Of a stretch of DNA of 64,000 nucleotides, positions 9,752 through 18,224 are shown piece after piece; the stretch's first letter is position 1, and every line of letters begins with the position of its first letter. Made by a program: the position numbers and the translations under genes. The notes beneath the pieces were generated by a model, which saw nothing but the letters and a program-made list of their open reading frames with translations, was not told the DNA's origin and did no database searches. This DNA comes from ZC4RG29 sp964521255 (GTDB lineage: Bacteria > Bacteroidota > Bacteroidia > Cytophagales > Cyclobacteriaceae), in contig CAZFRM010000017.1 of NCBI GenBank assembly GCA_964521255.1, positions 1 to 64,000 of the forward strand, given 5' to 3'.

Positions 9752-9873
9752 TTCACTCTCAAACAAAGTCGCAAAAATGCTAAAATTTTTTCTATTCGAC
9801 CCTGTGGTGATGTAAGTGGGTAGACTAAGACCTAATAAACAGCGTCAAATCGCTTTACTTATTGACTTTTTTC

Positions 9874-9881
9874 TATTTTTG
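9874..9881 (+). promoter_or_regulatory. Putative -7 box of ndk promoter
   Basis: TATTTTTG matches the Bacteroidota -7 consensus TAnnTTTG and lies 41 bp upstream of the ndk ATG. The -33 element is poor (TTTA at 9854-9857), so this is a tentative call. Confidence 0.35.
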
Positions 9882-9922
9882 CCGCCAGAATATTTTAACG
9901 GACTTTAGAAAATTATTGTAAC

Positions 9923-10342
9923 ATGCCAGGAAGTAGAACTTTTACCATGCTTAAGCCGGATGCCGTTGGTGCAGGCAATACAGGCGGTATTATCAAAATG
10001 ATAGAGGAAGCCGGTTTTAGGATTGTGGCCATCAAAAAAACATGGCTGACGACAGAACGGGCCGGGCAGTTCTATGCAGTACACAAAGAGAGGCCTTTTT
10101 ACAATGACCTGGTTAAGTATATGTCTTCCGGCGCTATTGTACCGATGGTTTTAGAGAAAGCCAATGCTGTAGAGGATTTCAGAAACTTAATAGGCGCAAC
10201 TGACCCTAAGAAAGCGGCTCCCGGAACCGTTCGTGCTTTATTTGCTAAGTCAATTGAAGCCAATGCTATTCATGGTTCGGATAGTGATGAGAATGCGGAA
10301 ATTGAATCCAGTTTCTTTTTTTCGAAACTCGAACAATTTTAA
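9923..10342 (+). CDS. ndk: Nucleoside diphosphate kinase
   Basis: The 139-residue enzyme equilibrates nucleoside di- and triphosphates. It has TFTMLKPDA at the N terminus and the active-site histidine motif NAIHGSDS near residue 113, with normal family length. It is a single-gene unit followed by a hairpin terminator and is divergent from the DHH phosphoesterase gene. Confidence 0.97.
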   Translation: MPGSRTFTMLKPDAVGAGNTGGIIKMIEEAGFRIVAIKKTWLTTERAGQFYAVHKERPFYNDLVKYMSSGAIVPMVLEKANAVEDFRNLIGATDPKKAAPGTVRALFAKSIEANAIHGSDSDENAEIESSFFFSKLEQF

Positions 10343-10375
10343 TTTTTTCTTGATTATAGTTTAGCAGGTAGAAAG

Positions 10376-10402
10376 AAGGCACGGGGTAACAACTCGTGCT
10401 TT
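10376..10402. terminator. Terminator between ndk and the convergent gene
   Basis: AAGGCACGGG (10376-10385) pairs with CTCGTGCTTT (10393-10402), allowing G-U pairs, and is followed by TTATTTTT on the plus strand. It lies between two convergent genes and could serve both. Confidence 0.65.
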
Positions 10403-11121
10403 TATTTTTCAAGCGCCTCACGTTGTGTCCAGACTTCATCAATTGGGTCTCCCTTACTGCTCAAACCTTTGTGACGCCAGTTGCCATCTTCAATAGAAAA
10501 ATCAAATTGAAGACTTGCACCAACACGACTATTATCCCGGGAAAAGAATTCTATGTTCTCCGTGTACTTACCGTCTTTTGTTGTGTAAGTTCCTCCACCG
10601 GTACCCGAAAATTCCTTTGTCTCTGTGTTGTAAGCAATCCATTGAAAGCGTGACCCTGAAAGTATTTTCATTGTTTTTCTCACGCCAGGGGTTCTCCATT
10701 TTATTTCCCCGTTTTCCATCCGCCCGGTTATCAGCCATGCACCAGGTAATTTTCCCGGCGTTCCATCATCAATACGCGACCATTCTTCGTTTCTTGCCTG
10801 CGTTTTTAATGTCAGCGATTTGCCCTTGAATGAAAATGAAGTTTGCATTTCTTTCCCAACGTTATCACTATGCTGAGAATCAAATTCATACTTCTCAATA
10901 ATTTTATTGTCATTGATATGCCATGAACCTCCCATCGTTCCTATGAAAGTTTTTTTGTGAGGATTGTAAATTGCGACAGAAAAATATTTCGTTGAGTAAA
11001 TTTTTGTCATGATTACAGAATCCTTTTTGCATTTCCATGCACCTACAAGATCTTTTACATTTGTTGAATGCACATGATAATAACTTGAGCTGATAAGCAG
11101 TATACTTAAGAATGTTTTCAT
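10402..11121 (-). CDS. Secreted protein with two tandem homologous domains, unknown function
   Basis: The 239-residue protein has an N-terminal hydrophobic signal (about 1-19) and an internal duplication. The first copy (about 24-118) starts LVGAWKC and includes NPHKKTFIGTMGGSW. The second (about 125-232) starts LPGAWLITG and includes NTETKEFSGTGGGTY. Both copies then have an E-x-x-E/F-x-S segment and a FSF/FDFSI strand, suggesting a small beta-rich, lipocalin-like fold. I do not recognise a characterised family. It is probably periplasmic or surface located. Confidence 0.7.
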   Translation of the reverse strand: MKTFLSILLISSSYYHVHSTNVKDLVGAWKCKKDSVIMTKIYSTKYFSVAIYNPHKKTFIGTMGGSWHINDNKIIEKYEFDSQHSDNVGKEMQTSFSFKGKSLTLKTQARNEEWSRIDDGTPGKLPGAWLITGRMENGEIKWRTPGVRKTMKILSGSRFQWIAYNTETKEFSGTGGGTYTTKDGKYTENIEFFSRDNSRVGASLQFDFSIEDGNWRHKGLSSKGDPIDEVWTQREALEK

Positions 11122-11139
11122 AGCGCAAAGATTATTTAT

Positions 11140-11331
11140 TAAGATGCCTTTAATACACGACTAAAAAAACGAACACCAACGTAATCCCTTGATTTTCTTG
11201 ATGTTTCTTTATCTGGCCTCACTCCTACCTCTCTCCGAAGGAGAGAGACTATGGAATCAAGAAAATCAAGGGATTGAAACGAATGCTCCATTTTAGTCGG
11301 ACAACAATGATAAGATGCCTTTAATACACGA
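11140..11331. repeat. Palindromic element A with shared core and flanking direct repeats
   Basis: A 21-bp direct repeat (TAAGATGCCTTTAATACACGA at 11140-11160 and 11311-11331) encloses ~150 bp. Inside, perfect 20-bp inverted arms (11183-11202 and 11256-11275) surround a core at about 11215-11254 with the hairpin CTCTCTCCGAAGGAGAGAG. Shorter outer arms CGACTAAAA/TTTTAGTCG lie at 11158-11166 and 11291-11299. The core matches element B at 47538-47647 in reverse orientation, but the arms do not. It is noncoding and looks like a small mobile or palindromic element. Confidence 0.75.
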
Positions 11332-11358
11332 AAAATAAAAGTGGAATTATTCGTATGG

Positions 11359-12402
11359 CTATAATCCTGACTTTGTAAAATAATTTTCCATGACAGAAAT
11401 AAGACGGAACTGATTTGATGCTCTTACGAAATTTTGGCCGGGGTAGGTAGTGTGGTAGTATACATCGCCATTTAAAAAGTCAGTGAGCATACGCATGGCC
11501 ATAATGTAAGTCATCATCAGTCCACCGAAGGAAATATGATTTAATTCTTCTTTTTTTAGAATGGGCTTCATTTGCGACATATATCCCTCAACTAACGCAT
11601 GATAGATGTCTTCGCGAAAAATTACTTTTGAAAGATCCTTTTCCTCTTCATTAACCGGGCTCACAAAAGTCCGCATCATGTCACCTAAATCATAAATGAA
11701 ATAACCCGGCATCAATGTATCCAGATCTATTACACATATTGCTTTTCCTGAAGTGGCATCAAAAAGAATGTTGTTGATCTTGGTGTCGTTATGCATGATA
11801 CGAGGGATCAAAACATGCTGAGAAGTTAATCGATCATATTTTTCTACCAGCCATGCGAAATCGTTGCATGCTTTTACAACAGTGTCTGCCTCCTTCATTC
11901 GTTCTGAAGAGGCATGCTTAAGCGAATCCTGAAATTGCTCCCACCGCCAGGTGAGATCATGAAAACGATCGATGGTTGGCTTGAATTTATTTACATCAAT
12001 GCCATCAAGGTTTCTGGTAAGCCGCGCAAACTCACTTGCAGCGCTGAAAGCCTCTTCGCTTGTTTTTACTTCATCAATGGTAATAGTGTTTTCGAAGTAG
12101 GGGAATAATCGCCACGGATATCCGTCACTATCGTATACCATTTCCTTTCCATCCTGTGTTTTTATACTTGATAGAAATGGAAAATCGGGATGATGCTTTT
12201 TAATAAAATCTGACGCAGTTCTGAGATTGGCTGCAATTACCTCTGGTCTTGTGAATACATTTTTATTTACCCGTTGAAGAATGTATTTGGATTGACCTGA
12301 AAGTTTAAATGTTTGATGAATATGACCAGTGCCAATGTGTTGAACAGCGTATTGATCGGGATTGAATCCATACGCAGCGAGAATATTTTTCGGGATAGTC
12401 AT
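11359..12402 (-). CDS. Sugar kinase of the APH/phosphotransferase family (NahK-like)
   Basis: The 347-residue protein has an APH/choline-kinase fold: HIGTGHIHQTF glycine loop (~25), ILQRVNK lysine, catalytic loop IMHNDTKINNILFD (~205) and VIDLDTLMPG metal site (~225). Similar proteins include N-acetylhexosamine 1-kinase. Its neighbours are a nucleotidyltransferase and a sugar permease, which supports phosphorylation of an imported sugar at C1 rather than antibiotic resistance. The exact sugar is unknown. Confidence 0.8.
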   Translation of the reverse strand: MTIPKNILAAYGFNPDQYAVQHIGTGHIHQTFKLSGQSKYILQRVNKNVFTRPEVIAANLRTASDFIKKHHPDFPFLSSIKTQDGKEMVYDSDGYPWRLFPYFENTITIDEVKTSEEAFSAASEFARLTRNLDGIDVNKFKPTIDRFHDLTWRWEQFQDSLKHASSERMKEADTVVKACNDFAWLVEKYDRLTSQHVLIPRIMHNDTKINNILFDATSGKAICVIDLDTLMPGYFIYDLGDMMRTFVSPVNEEEKDLSKVIFREDIYHALVEGYMSQMKPILKKEELNHISFGGLMMTYIMAMRMLTDFLNGDVYYHTTYPGQNFVRASNQFRLISVMENYFTKSGL

Positions 12403-12432
12403 TGCTTACGGTTAAGCACTTTCAATAATTTA

Positions 12433-12474
12433 AAAAGCAGAAAGCGTAGTTTCGTTCACTGGCTTTCTGCTTTT
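12433..12474 (-). terminator. Hairpin between nucleotidyltransferase and kinase genes
   Basis: AAAAGCAGAAAGC (12433-12445) and GCTTTCTGCTTTT (12462-12474) are perfect 13-bp arms. On the minus strand the stem is followed by TTTAAATT. It could end or attenuate transcription from the upstream nucleotidyltransferase gene. Confidence 0.6.
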
Positions 12475-12494
12475 CGCTTTATGCTTTTTAAAAA

Positions 12495-13412
12495 TCACCA
12501 AAGTCTTGATGGATACTCTCCTTTGTCAATTAAAGATTTTATCTGAGCGGAGACGGCTTCTTTATCTTCCTTATAGGTAACACCAAACCAAACACTACCA
12601 CCTGAAATTATTTTTACTTTACCCCTTCCTTCTTTGATCAGCTGATTGGCGAAGAGTGGAATGAAGAACTCGGCTTTTGGTTGCTTGTGATTGTCTTTAA
12701 GAAATTGCAAAAATTTTTCTTCTATGAAAGGAAATATGCTGGAATGAAATCCCCAAAAGTTCATAGATGTTGGCGTCTCGGGACTAAGTTCCAGATCGCC
12801 ATCTTTCTCTTTCGAAATTATTTTTCCATTCTCTACTACAATTGTCGTTCGTTCAACTACCGATTTTAAATAACCATTTCCGTCACTTTCGCCACAACCC
12901 CGTGAAACACTACCGTGAAGTGATAATACATTTTTCAGGGTATAACCTACTAACGCGTGTGCGCCTTCTTCGTCTTGTTTGAAAAAGTCAGCGGTTGCCT
13001 GGAAAGCTTCTCGTCCATAAAAGTCATCTGCATTTATTACAGCGAAAGGTTCATGAATAACATCTTTAGCGCAAAGCATGGCGTGGCCTGTTCCCCATGG
13101 CTTTTGGCGTTCAGGATTTATGTATTCTTTTGGAACGAGTTTATCTAATGATTGGATCACAAACTCAACGTCTACTTTACCTTCCAGTTTAGGAAGAAAC
13201 ATTTCTTTAACCGTTTCAAGAATTTCTTCGCGAACGATAAACACAACTTTCGTAAATCCTGAGCGAACAGCATCGAATAGCGAGTAATCCATGATCGTTT
13301 CTCCGCTCGGGCCGAATCCGTCTATCTGTTTAATGCCTCCGTACCTGCTCCCGATGCCGGCAGCCAATACTAATAATGTCAGTTTTTTTTGCGTGCTATT
13401 TGGTGTGTCCAT
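12495..13412 (-). CDS. Sugar-1-phosphate nucleotidyltransferase
   Basis: The 305-residue protein begins with the NTP-transferase signature LVLAAGIGSRYGGIKQ and GPSGETIMDYSLFDA, followed by PWGTGHAMLCA and the metal site INADDFYG. It belongs to the GT-A nucleotidyltransferase superfamily and probably couples a sugar 1-phosphate to UTP or another NTP. With the downstream kinase and the divergent permease it forms an import-phosphorylate-activate module. Substrates cannot be assigned from sequence alone. Confidence 0.85.
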   Translation of the reverse strand: MDTPNSTQKKLTLLVLAAGIGSRYGGIKQIDGFGPSGETIMDYSLFDAVRSGFTKVVFIVREEILETVKEMFLPKLEGKVDVEFVIQSLDKLVPKEYINPERQKPWGTGHAMLCAKDVIHEPFAVINADDFYGREAFQATADFFKQDEEGAHALVGYTLKNVLSLHGSVSRGCGESDGNGYLKSVVERTTIVVENGKIISKEKDGDLELSPETPTSMNFWGFHSSIFPFIEEKFLQFLKDNHKQPKAEFFIPLFANQLIKEGRGKVKIISGGSVWFGVTYKEDKEAVSAQIKSLIDKGEYPSRLW

Positions 13413-13533
13413 TGGGTTTTTGTTTTTTTCAACTTTGTTGTTTCAAAAATATGGTTTTAATAGAAATCTAGGTCAAATCACCGTAAATTCTCTCCTTTTA
13501 AAACCTGGTTGAAACCTAACCTAATTACATAGT

Positions 13534-14796
13534 ATGAGCAATGAGAAGAATCAGTACGTCTTTCCGATGATAATCATTGGGGCGTTATTTTTTATTTTCG
13601 GATTTGTCACGTGGCTCAATAGCGTGTTAATACCCTTCCTGAAGCAAGCCTGTGAGCTTACAGACTTTCAGGCTTATTTTGTAACCTTTGCCTTTTACAT
13701 ATCCTATTTCTTCATGGCCATTCCCTCCTCGGCGATCCTGAAAAAAACAGGATTTACGAAAGGAATGTCATTGGGATTGGGAGTAATGGCTGTCGGATCT
13801 TTGATTTTCATTCCGGCCGCACTTACCCGATCTTATCCTTTATTCCTGTTAGGTCTTTTCGGACAGGCAACCGGTATGACCTTACTTCAAACAGCCTCTA
13901 ATCCTTACGTTACTATCCTGGGGCCTATCGAAAGCGCTGCCAGGAGAATTAGTATTATGGGTATATGTAACAAAATTGCAGGCATGGTTGGCATACTCAT
14001 TCTTGCTCAATTGCTGTTCAGTGATACCCTGGAATTTTCAGAAAGAATAAAATCGCTGGGCGGCAGTGATCTTGACCTTGAATTGAATGCACTTGCAGCA
14101 AGACTAATTCTTCCTTATGTAATAATGACAGTGGTGTTGACTGGATTAGCAATTATGGTTCTTAAAGCTCATATGCCAGAAATAAAGGAAGAAGAATCAG
14201 GTAAAGATCAGCAAGTCGAATTGAAAGGAAAAAATTCAGTATTTGCTTTTCCGCATTTGGTGCTGGGAATCATCTGCATCTTTGTATATGTAGGCGTTGA
14301 GGTAATTGCTATTGACACTATCGGTCTTTACGGACAATTCCAGGGGTTTGACTTAAACACTGCCAGCAATTTTGGAATTTATGGTTTGATAGCGTTGACC
14401 ATAGGGTATTTGCTGGGTATCATAATTATTCCAAAATATCTTTCGCAACCCAGGGCTTTAATGATAAGTGCAATATTAGGATTTACTTTTGCCATCGCAG
14501 CGCTTATTACAAGTGGATGGGTGTCAATTGGATTTATTGTTTTGCTAAGTTTTTCACATGCCCTGATGTGGCCTTCTATCTGGCCTTTAGCAATTAACAA
14601 CCTTGGCAAGTTTACGAAAATAGGTTCAGCACTCATTATCATGGGTGTTGTAGGCGGTGCCATTCTGCCCCTCGTCTATGGTGCGCTGGCTGATTCCAGT
14701 AACCGACAAATAGCCTATTGGATAACCTTGCCTTGCTATGCCTATATTTTATTCTATGCAACTAAAGGTCATAAAGTAGGACAAGCCAGCGTTTAG
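13534..14796 (+). CDS. Sugar MFS transporter (FucP/GluP-like)
   Basis: The 420-residue protein has about 12 hydrophobic segments. The N-terminal FFIFGFVTWLNSVLIPFLK segment and GQATGMTLLQTASNPYVTILGP region are hallmarks of the FucP/GluP/NagP sugar:H+ symporter subfamily of MFS. It is divergent from the nucleotidyltransferase gene with a ~120-bp shared upstream region. NagP-type GlcNAc uptake would fit a NahK-like kinase, but glucose/galactose or fucose remain possible. Confidence 0.9.
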   Translation: MSNEKNQYVFPMIIIGALFFIFGFVTWLNSVLIPFLKQACELTDFQAYFVTFAFYISYFFMAIPSSAILKKTGFTKGMSLGLGVMAVGSLIFIPAALTRSYPLFLLGLFGQATGMTLLQTASNPYVTILGPIESAARRISIMGICNKIAGMVGILILAQLLFSDTLEFSERIKSLGGSDLDLELNALAARLILPYVIMTVVLTGLAIMVLKAHMPEIKEEESGKDQQVELKGKNSVFAFPHLVLGIICIFVYVGVEVIAIDTIGLYGQFQGFDLNTASNFGIYGLIALTIGYLLGIIIIPKYLSQPRALMISAILGFTFAIAALITSGWVSIGFIVLLSFSHALMWPSIWPLAINNLGKFTKIGSALIIMGVVGGAILPLVYGALADSSNRQIAYWITLPCYAYILFYATKGHKVGQASV

Positions 14797-14817
14797 TATT
14801 CATTACGTTTATATTAT

Positions 14818-14861
14818 AGGAAACAATCTTTATGCTTATTAGTGAATAAAGATTGTTTCCT
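14818..14861. terminator. Bidirectional terminator
   Basis: AGGAAACAATCTTTAT (14818-14833) and ATAAAGATTGTTTCCT (14846-14861) are perfect 16-bp arms with a 12-base loop, between the permease gene and the convergent TonB receptor gene. Confidence 0.8.
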
Positions 14862-14887
14862 AATCAGGCTTTGTATTTCTATACGCC

Positions 14888-17338
14888 TTAAAGTTTAATC
14901 GTTAACATCGCAAGGAAGTTTGTCCCGGCTTGTGGGTAATAGTAGTTTTCCCGATAGGCGTCGCCTCCTCCCAGGTATCCCCATGTATATCCATTCGATT
15001 CATATTCTTCGTTGAGAATATTATTGATGAGAAGACTGAAACCAATCTCCTTTACAAACGAAGGTCGAATAGCATAACTAAAGCGAACATCATTCACCAG
15101 GTACGCATTAATACTGCGTGCATTATTGGAAGTGTTATCAAGGTATTGCTTGCCAACGTACTTGGTCAGTAATGTGATTTCTCCTCTACGCATGGGTGAA
15201 TAAGAAAGTCCAGAGCCTGCGATTATGCGCGGCGAAAAAGAAATGTCCGTATTCTTATATGTATTCTCCACTGCATTGTATTCATCCCAGTCCGCTCCAT
15301 AATCATAGAGCACTTCAGTGAATTCTTTTATCTTATTTTCACTCAGCGTGAGGTTGACGTTCCATACGAATTTGTCATTAAGTTTAATAAGCAACTCAGA
15401 CTCTAATCCCATACGATAACTTTTATCAACATTGGTGCGGATGGATGCGCCCACATCGTTCAGGGCTCCCGTTAATACGAGTTGATTATTATAATTCATC
15501 CAGTAATAATTTACATTGAATGTAATTCTATCGGTACCGCTTCGGTAGCCGAACTCTATATCATGCATCGTCTCATGCTTTGGCGTATTACCCGGATTGT
15601 CTGTGAAGTCATCGCGAACGGGCTCCCTGTTAGCTACACTGTAAGAGAAATAAAGGTTTTGTTTTTCATTTAATAAGTAGGTGACGCCAAGTTTCGGATT
15701 GAAGAAATCGTAATCAACATTCACATCCAACAGGTTTTGTTTATTCTCTATTCCCGATGTTTTGTATTGGATTTTTCTATACTGCAGGTCGACATATGCA
15801 TTCAGGCGCTTGCCGAATTGATAATTGGTTTTGAGAAAAATATTAAAATCTCTTTTGTCGCCGTTATTGAAGTAATATTGGTATTCGTGAGGCGCTATCG
15901 TAACGGCCGACCATAGAATTTCTCCGAAATGATCTCCAACATACCTGTTCCAGGCACCTCCTAATACTGCATTAAGCCTCTCTTTGTCATAGTTCAAAGA
16001 GTAAGTGAATCCATAGAAATCATTATCCAGCCACCGACGACGAATAATATCGGTGCTTGAAATTGTTTCATCACCAATGATTACATCCGCCAATCCGTAG
16101 TTTGCAATATCATCATCATACCGGTATTCTTCATAATATCCCTTGCCTGGTGTATAATGCAGCGCGGCATTCAGGGTAAGTTCCGTCATCAATTGTTGTG
16201 AGAAGTGAAGTTGATAATGATCTTGTTGATAATTGTCTACCTGATTTTTGTAAGTATAGGGATTAAAGGTTCTGCTATCAGAATTCAATAAGTTGTCGGT
16301 TTGTTCCTGATTCCATCCTTCATTGCCAGCCGTGATAAGCATAGCCTCCTGGTCATTGTTTAATCTGGATTCAGGAACACCATACCAGGCCTGATAGGTT
16401 CTTTCTTTGCCGCCAAAAGCAATGGCTTTAATAATTGTTTTATCAGCATAGTATCCACCCGAGAAGTAATACGATTGAAGATCAGATGAGGCGCGATCAA
16501 TGAAACCATCAGAAACAATTTTTGAAATGCGACCGTCGACAATCCAATGACCGTTTAGTAAACCGGTGCTAACATTTAATGTATTGCGAAATGTTCCGAA
16601 AGAACCGGCAGCTGTATTCAATTCTGCATAAGGCACATCGTTACGTGTATTGGTTTGTAAATTAATTGTTGCACCGAAGGCACCGCCACCATTTGTGGAG
16701 GAACCGACACCACGTTGAATCTGAATACTTTGAGAAGATGAAGCGACATCAGGAATGTCGACCCAAAATGTTCCCAATGACTCACTGTCATTATAAGGAA
16801 TGCCATTAATCGTTACGTTGATGCGTGTTGCATCACTTCCGCGAATGCGAAGACCGGTATATCCAATACCCGCGCCGGCATCGGAGGTTGTAACTAAGGA
16901 CGGCGTCCAGTTGATAAGCATAGGCAGATCCTGTCCAAAGTTTTGTTTTTGGAGCGCTTGCTTATTTACCGTTGTGTAAGTAGTTGGTGTCTTGCCGGTT
17001 GCCCTGGTTGCAGTAACCACCACCTCGTCCGTTATAAACGAAGTTTCCTTCAGTCTCAGTTCAATTTGCATGTCTGAAGTGACATGAACAGATTGATGCA
17101 GATCCTCGTATCCAAGGAATCTAACAAGCAAAGCGTATTCACCTTCCGGGAGTTTGTCAATTCGGAAACGTCCGAATTCATCGGTGATGGCGTAGCGATT
17201 GTTTTCCTTAATCTGAACAGTGGCGCTTCCCAGCGTTCGATTTGTTTGATCAGTTCTGACAATACCAGAAATTGAAAATTGTGCGAGAGCACTGATTGAT
17301 AGCAACATCGTGGTTGCAAGAAAAAAAGATTTTAACAT
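14888..17338 (-). CDS. TonB-dependent outer membrane receptor, probable thiamine uptake
   Basis: The 816-residue protein has a signal peptide ending near ALAQ, a carboxypeptidase-regulatory-like beta domain (about 20-105: GIVRTDQTNRTLGSATVQI), a plug domain (about 120-230, containing GLRIRGSDATRINVTINGIPYND) and a long beta-barrel ending in an aromatic/aliphatic strand (LAMLTIKL). Its leader contains a TPP riboswitch, so its substrate is very likely thiamine or a thiamine precursor. TPP-regulated TonB receptors are known in Bacteroidota. It would be powered by TonB/ExbBD; a tonB gene is at 26074-26757. Confidence 0.92.
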   Translation of the reverse strand: MLKSFFLATTMLLSISALAQFSISGIVRTDQTNRTLGSATVQIKENNRYAITDEFGRFRIDKLPEGEYALLVRFLGYEDLHQSVHVTSDMQIELRLKETSFITDEVVVTATRATGKTPTTYTTVNKQALQKQNFGQDLPMLINWTPSLVTTSDAGAGIGYTGLRIRGSDATRINVTINGIPYNDSESLGTFWVDIPDVASSSQSIQIQRGVGSSTNGGGAFGATINLQTNTRNDVPYAELNTAAGSFGTFRNTLNVSTGLLNGHWIVDGRISKIVSDGFIDRASSDLQSYYFSGGYYADKTIIKAIAFGGKERTYQAWYGVPESRLNNDQEAMLITAGNEGWNQEQTDNLLNSDSRTFNPYTYKNQVDNYQQDHYQLHFSQQLMTELTLNAALHYTPGKGYYEEYRYDDDIANYGLADVIIGDETISSTDIIRRRWLDNDFYGFTYSLNYDKERLNAVLGGAWNRYVGDHFGEILWSAVTIAPHEYQYYFNNGDKRDFNIFLKTNYQFGKRLNAYVDLQYRKIQYKTSGIENKQNLLDVNVDYDFFNPKLGVTYLLNEKQNLYFSYSVANREPVRDDFTDNPGNTPKHETMHDIEFGYRSGTDRITFNVNYYWMNYNNQLVLTGALNDVGASIRTNVDKSYRMGLESELLIKLNDKFVWNVNLTLSENKIKEFTEVLYDYGADWDEYNAVENTYKNTDISFSPRIIAGSGLSYSPMRRGEITLLTKYVGKQYLDNTSNNARSINAYLVNDVRFSYAIRPSFVKEIGFSLLINNILNEEYESNGYTWGYLGGGDAYRENYYYPQAGTNFLAMLTIKL

Positions 17339-17392
17339 GATAATAATTTGGTTTAAACCTGCAGCAGCATAGGGGAATGCGCTTGCGTACGT

Positions 17393-17482
17393 TTAACCTT
17401 TGCCTCCCTTCGGCCGCATTACCGGCATCAGGTTCTATGGGTATAATCTCAGCCCGTTATATTAAGGCACCCCTTATTAAGT
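17393..17482 (-). promoter_or_regulatory. TPP riboswitch (THI element)
   Basis: Read on the minus strand, the leader of the TonB receptor contains GGGGTGCC, then GGGCTGAGATTATACCC, GAACCTGATGCCGGTAATGC and GAAGGGAGG, in the order and spacing of the TPP aptamer (CUGAGA and ACCUGAU bulges). The aptamer ends about 55 bp before the ATG. TPP binding normally lowers expression, so the receptor should be made when thiamine is scarce. The exact P1 boundaries are approximate. Confidence 0.93.
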
Positions 17483-17605
17483 TGTGTGAAGGTTTGTGTG
17501 TGAATTCTGTGCAAAACTAGTGAGTGAACAGTTGGTAAAAAAATGCTTTCACACTTTTTTGACAGAAAATTCAAAATATCGTTCCCGGTATTCTAATTTT
17601 GATTT

Positions 17606-18097
17606 ATGTACAAAGCGAAATGCGGCTCACAAATCTTTGATATTGTTTCAAGTGATCAGGAAATTCTTGTTAACGGAAAACCATTTTCCTGGGATCAGGT
17701 CAGGATTGATCATAAAAGTTTTCACATCATTCACAATCATAAAAGCTACCGGGCATTTATAGTAGAAGAGAAGGATAGAAAAAAAATAATTGTGAGAATT
17801 AACAACAGCAAGTATGAAGTGGAATTACAGGACAAATTTGATCTGTTGCTTGAAAAGATGGGGATGAACAATGGGAGTACAGGCCGCGTGAATTCTATTA
17901 AAGCGCCTATGCCGGGGTTGATCATTGATTTGAAAGTAAAAGAAGGAGATGTGGTTAAATTGAATGACCCGCTGATTGTACTTGAAGCGATGAAGATGGA
18001 GAATATTATTAAGTCGTCCGGTGAAGGAACAGTTAAAGTTGTGAAAGTGAAAAAGGGTCAAAGCGTTGAGAAGAGTCAGGTTCTCATTGAATTTTAA
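17606..18097 (+). CDS. Biotin carboxyl carrier protein (biotinyl domain)
   Basis: The 163-residue protein ends in a biotinyl/lipoyl domain (about 90-163) with APMPGLIID and the biotinylation motif LEAMKMENII; the Lys in AMKM is the modified residue. The N-terminal ~85 residues form a separate beta-rich region seen in stand-alone carriers of acyl-CoA carboxylases. No carboxylase or carboxyltransferase gene is adjacent, so the partner is elsewhere. Confidence 0.88.
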   Translation: MYKAKCGSQIFDIVSSDQEILVNGKPFSWDQVRIDHKSFHIIHNHKSYRAFIVEEKDRKKIIVRINNSKYEVELQDKFDLLLEKMGMNNGSTGRVNSIKAPMPGLIIDLKVKEGDVVKLNDPLIVLEAMKMENIIKSSGEGTVKVVKVKKGQSVEKSQVLIEF

Positions 18098-18190
18098 TTT
18101 TTGATTCCTCTATGAATTTTTTTGCCCTGCTTGCAGCAGACAGGCGGGATAAATTGTGAGTGCGGTGGTCATATATCGCAAATACTAATT

Positions 18191-18198
18191 TATATTTG
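18191..18198 (+). promoter_or_regulatory. Putative -7 box of pyrH promoter
   Basis: TATATTTG fits TAnnTTTG, 26 bp before the pyrH ATG. No good -33 TTTG/TTG is seen at the usual spacing. Confidence 0.35.
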
Positions 18199-18224
18199 CC
18201 CAATTTTTTAATGAATCTGAACGA

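Noticed and set aside
11359..12402. Aminoglycoside phosphotransferase resistance gene
   Set aside because: The APH fold is shared with sugar kinases, and the neighbours (nucleotidyltransferase, sugar permease) favour sugar metabolism.
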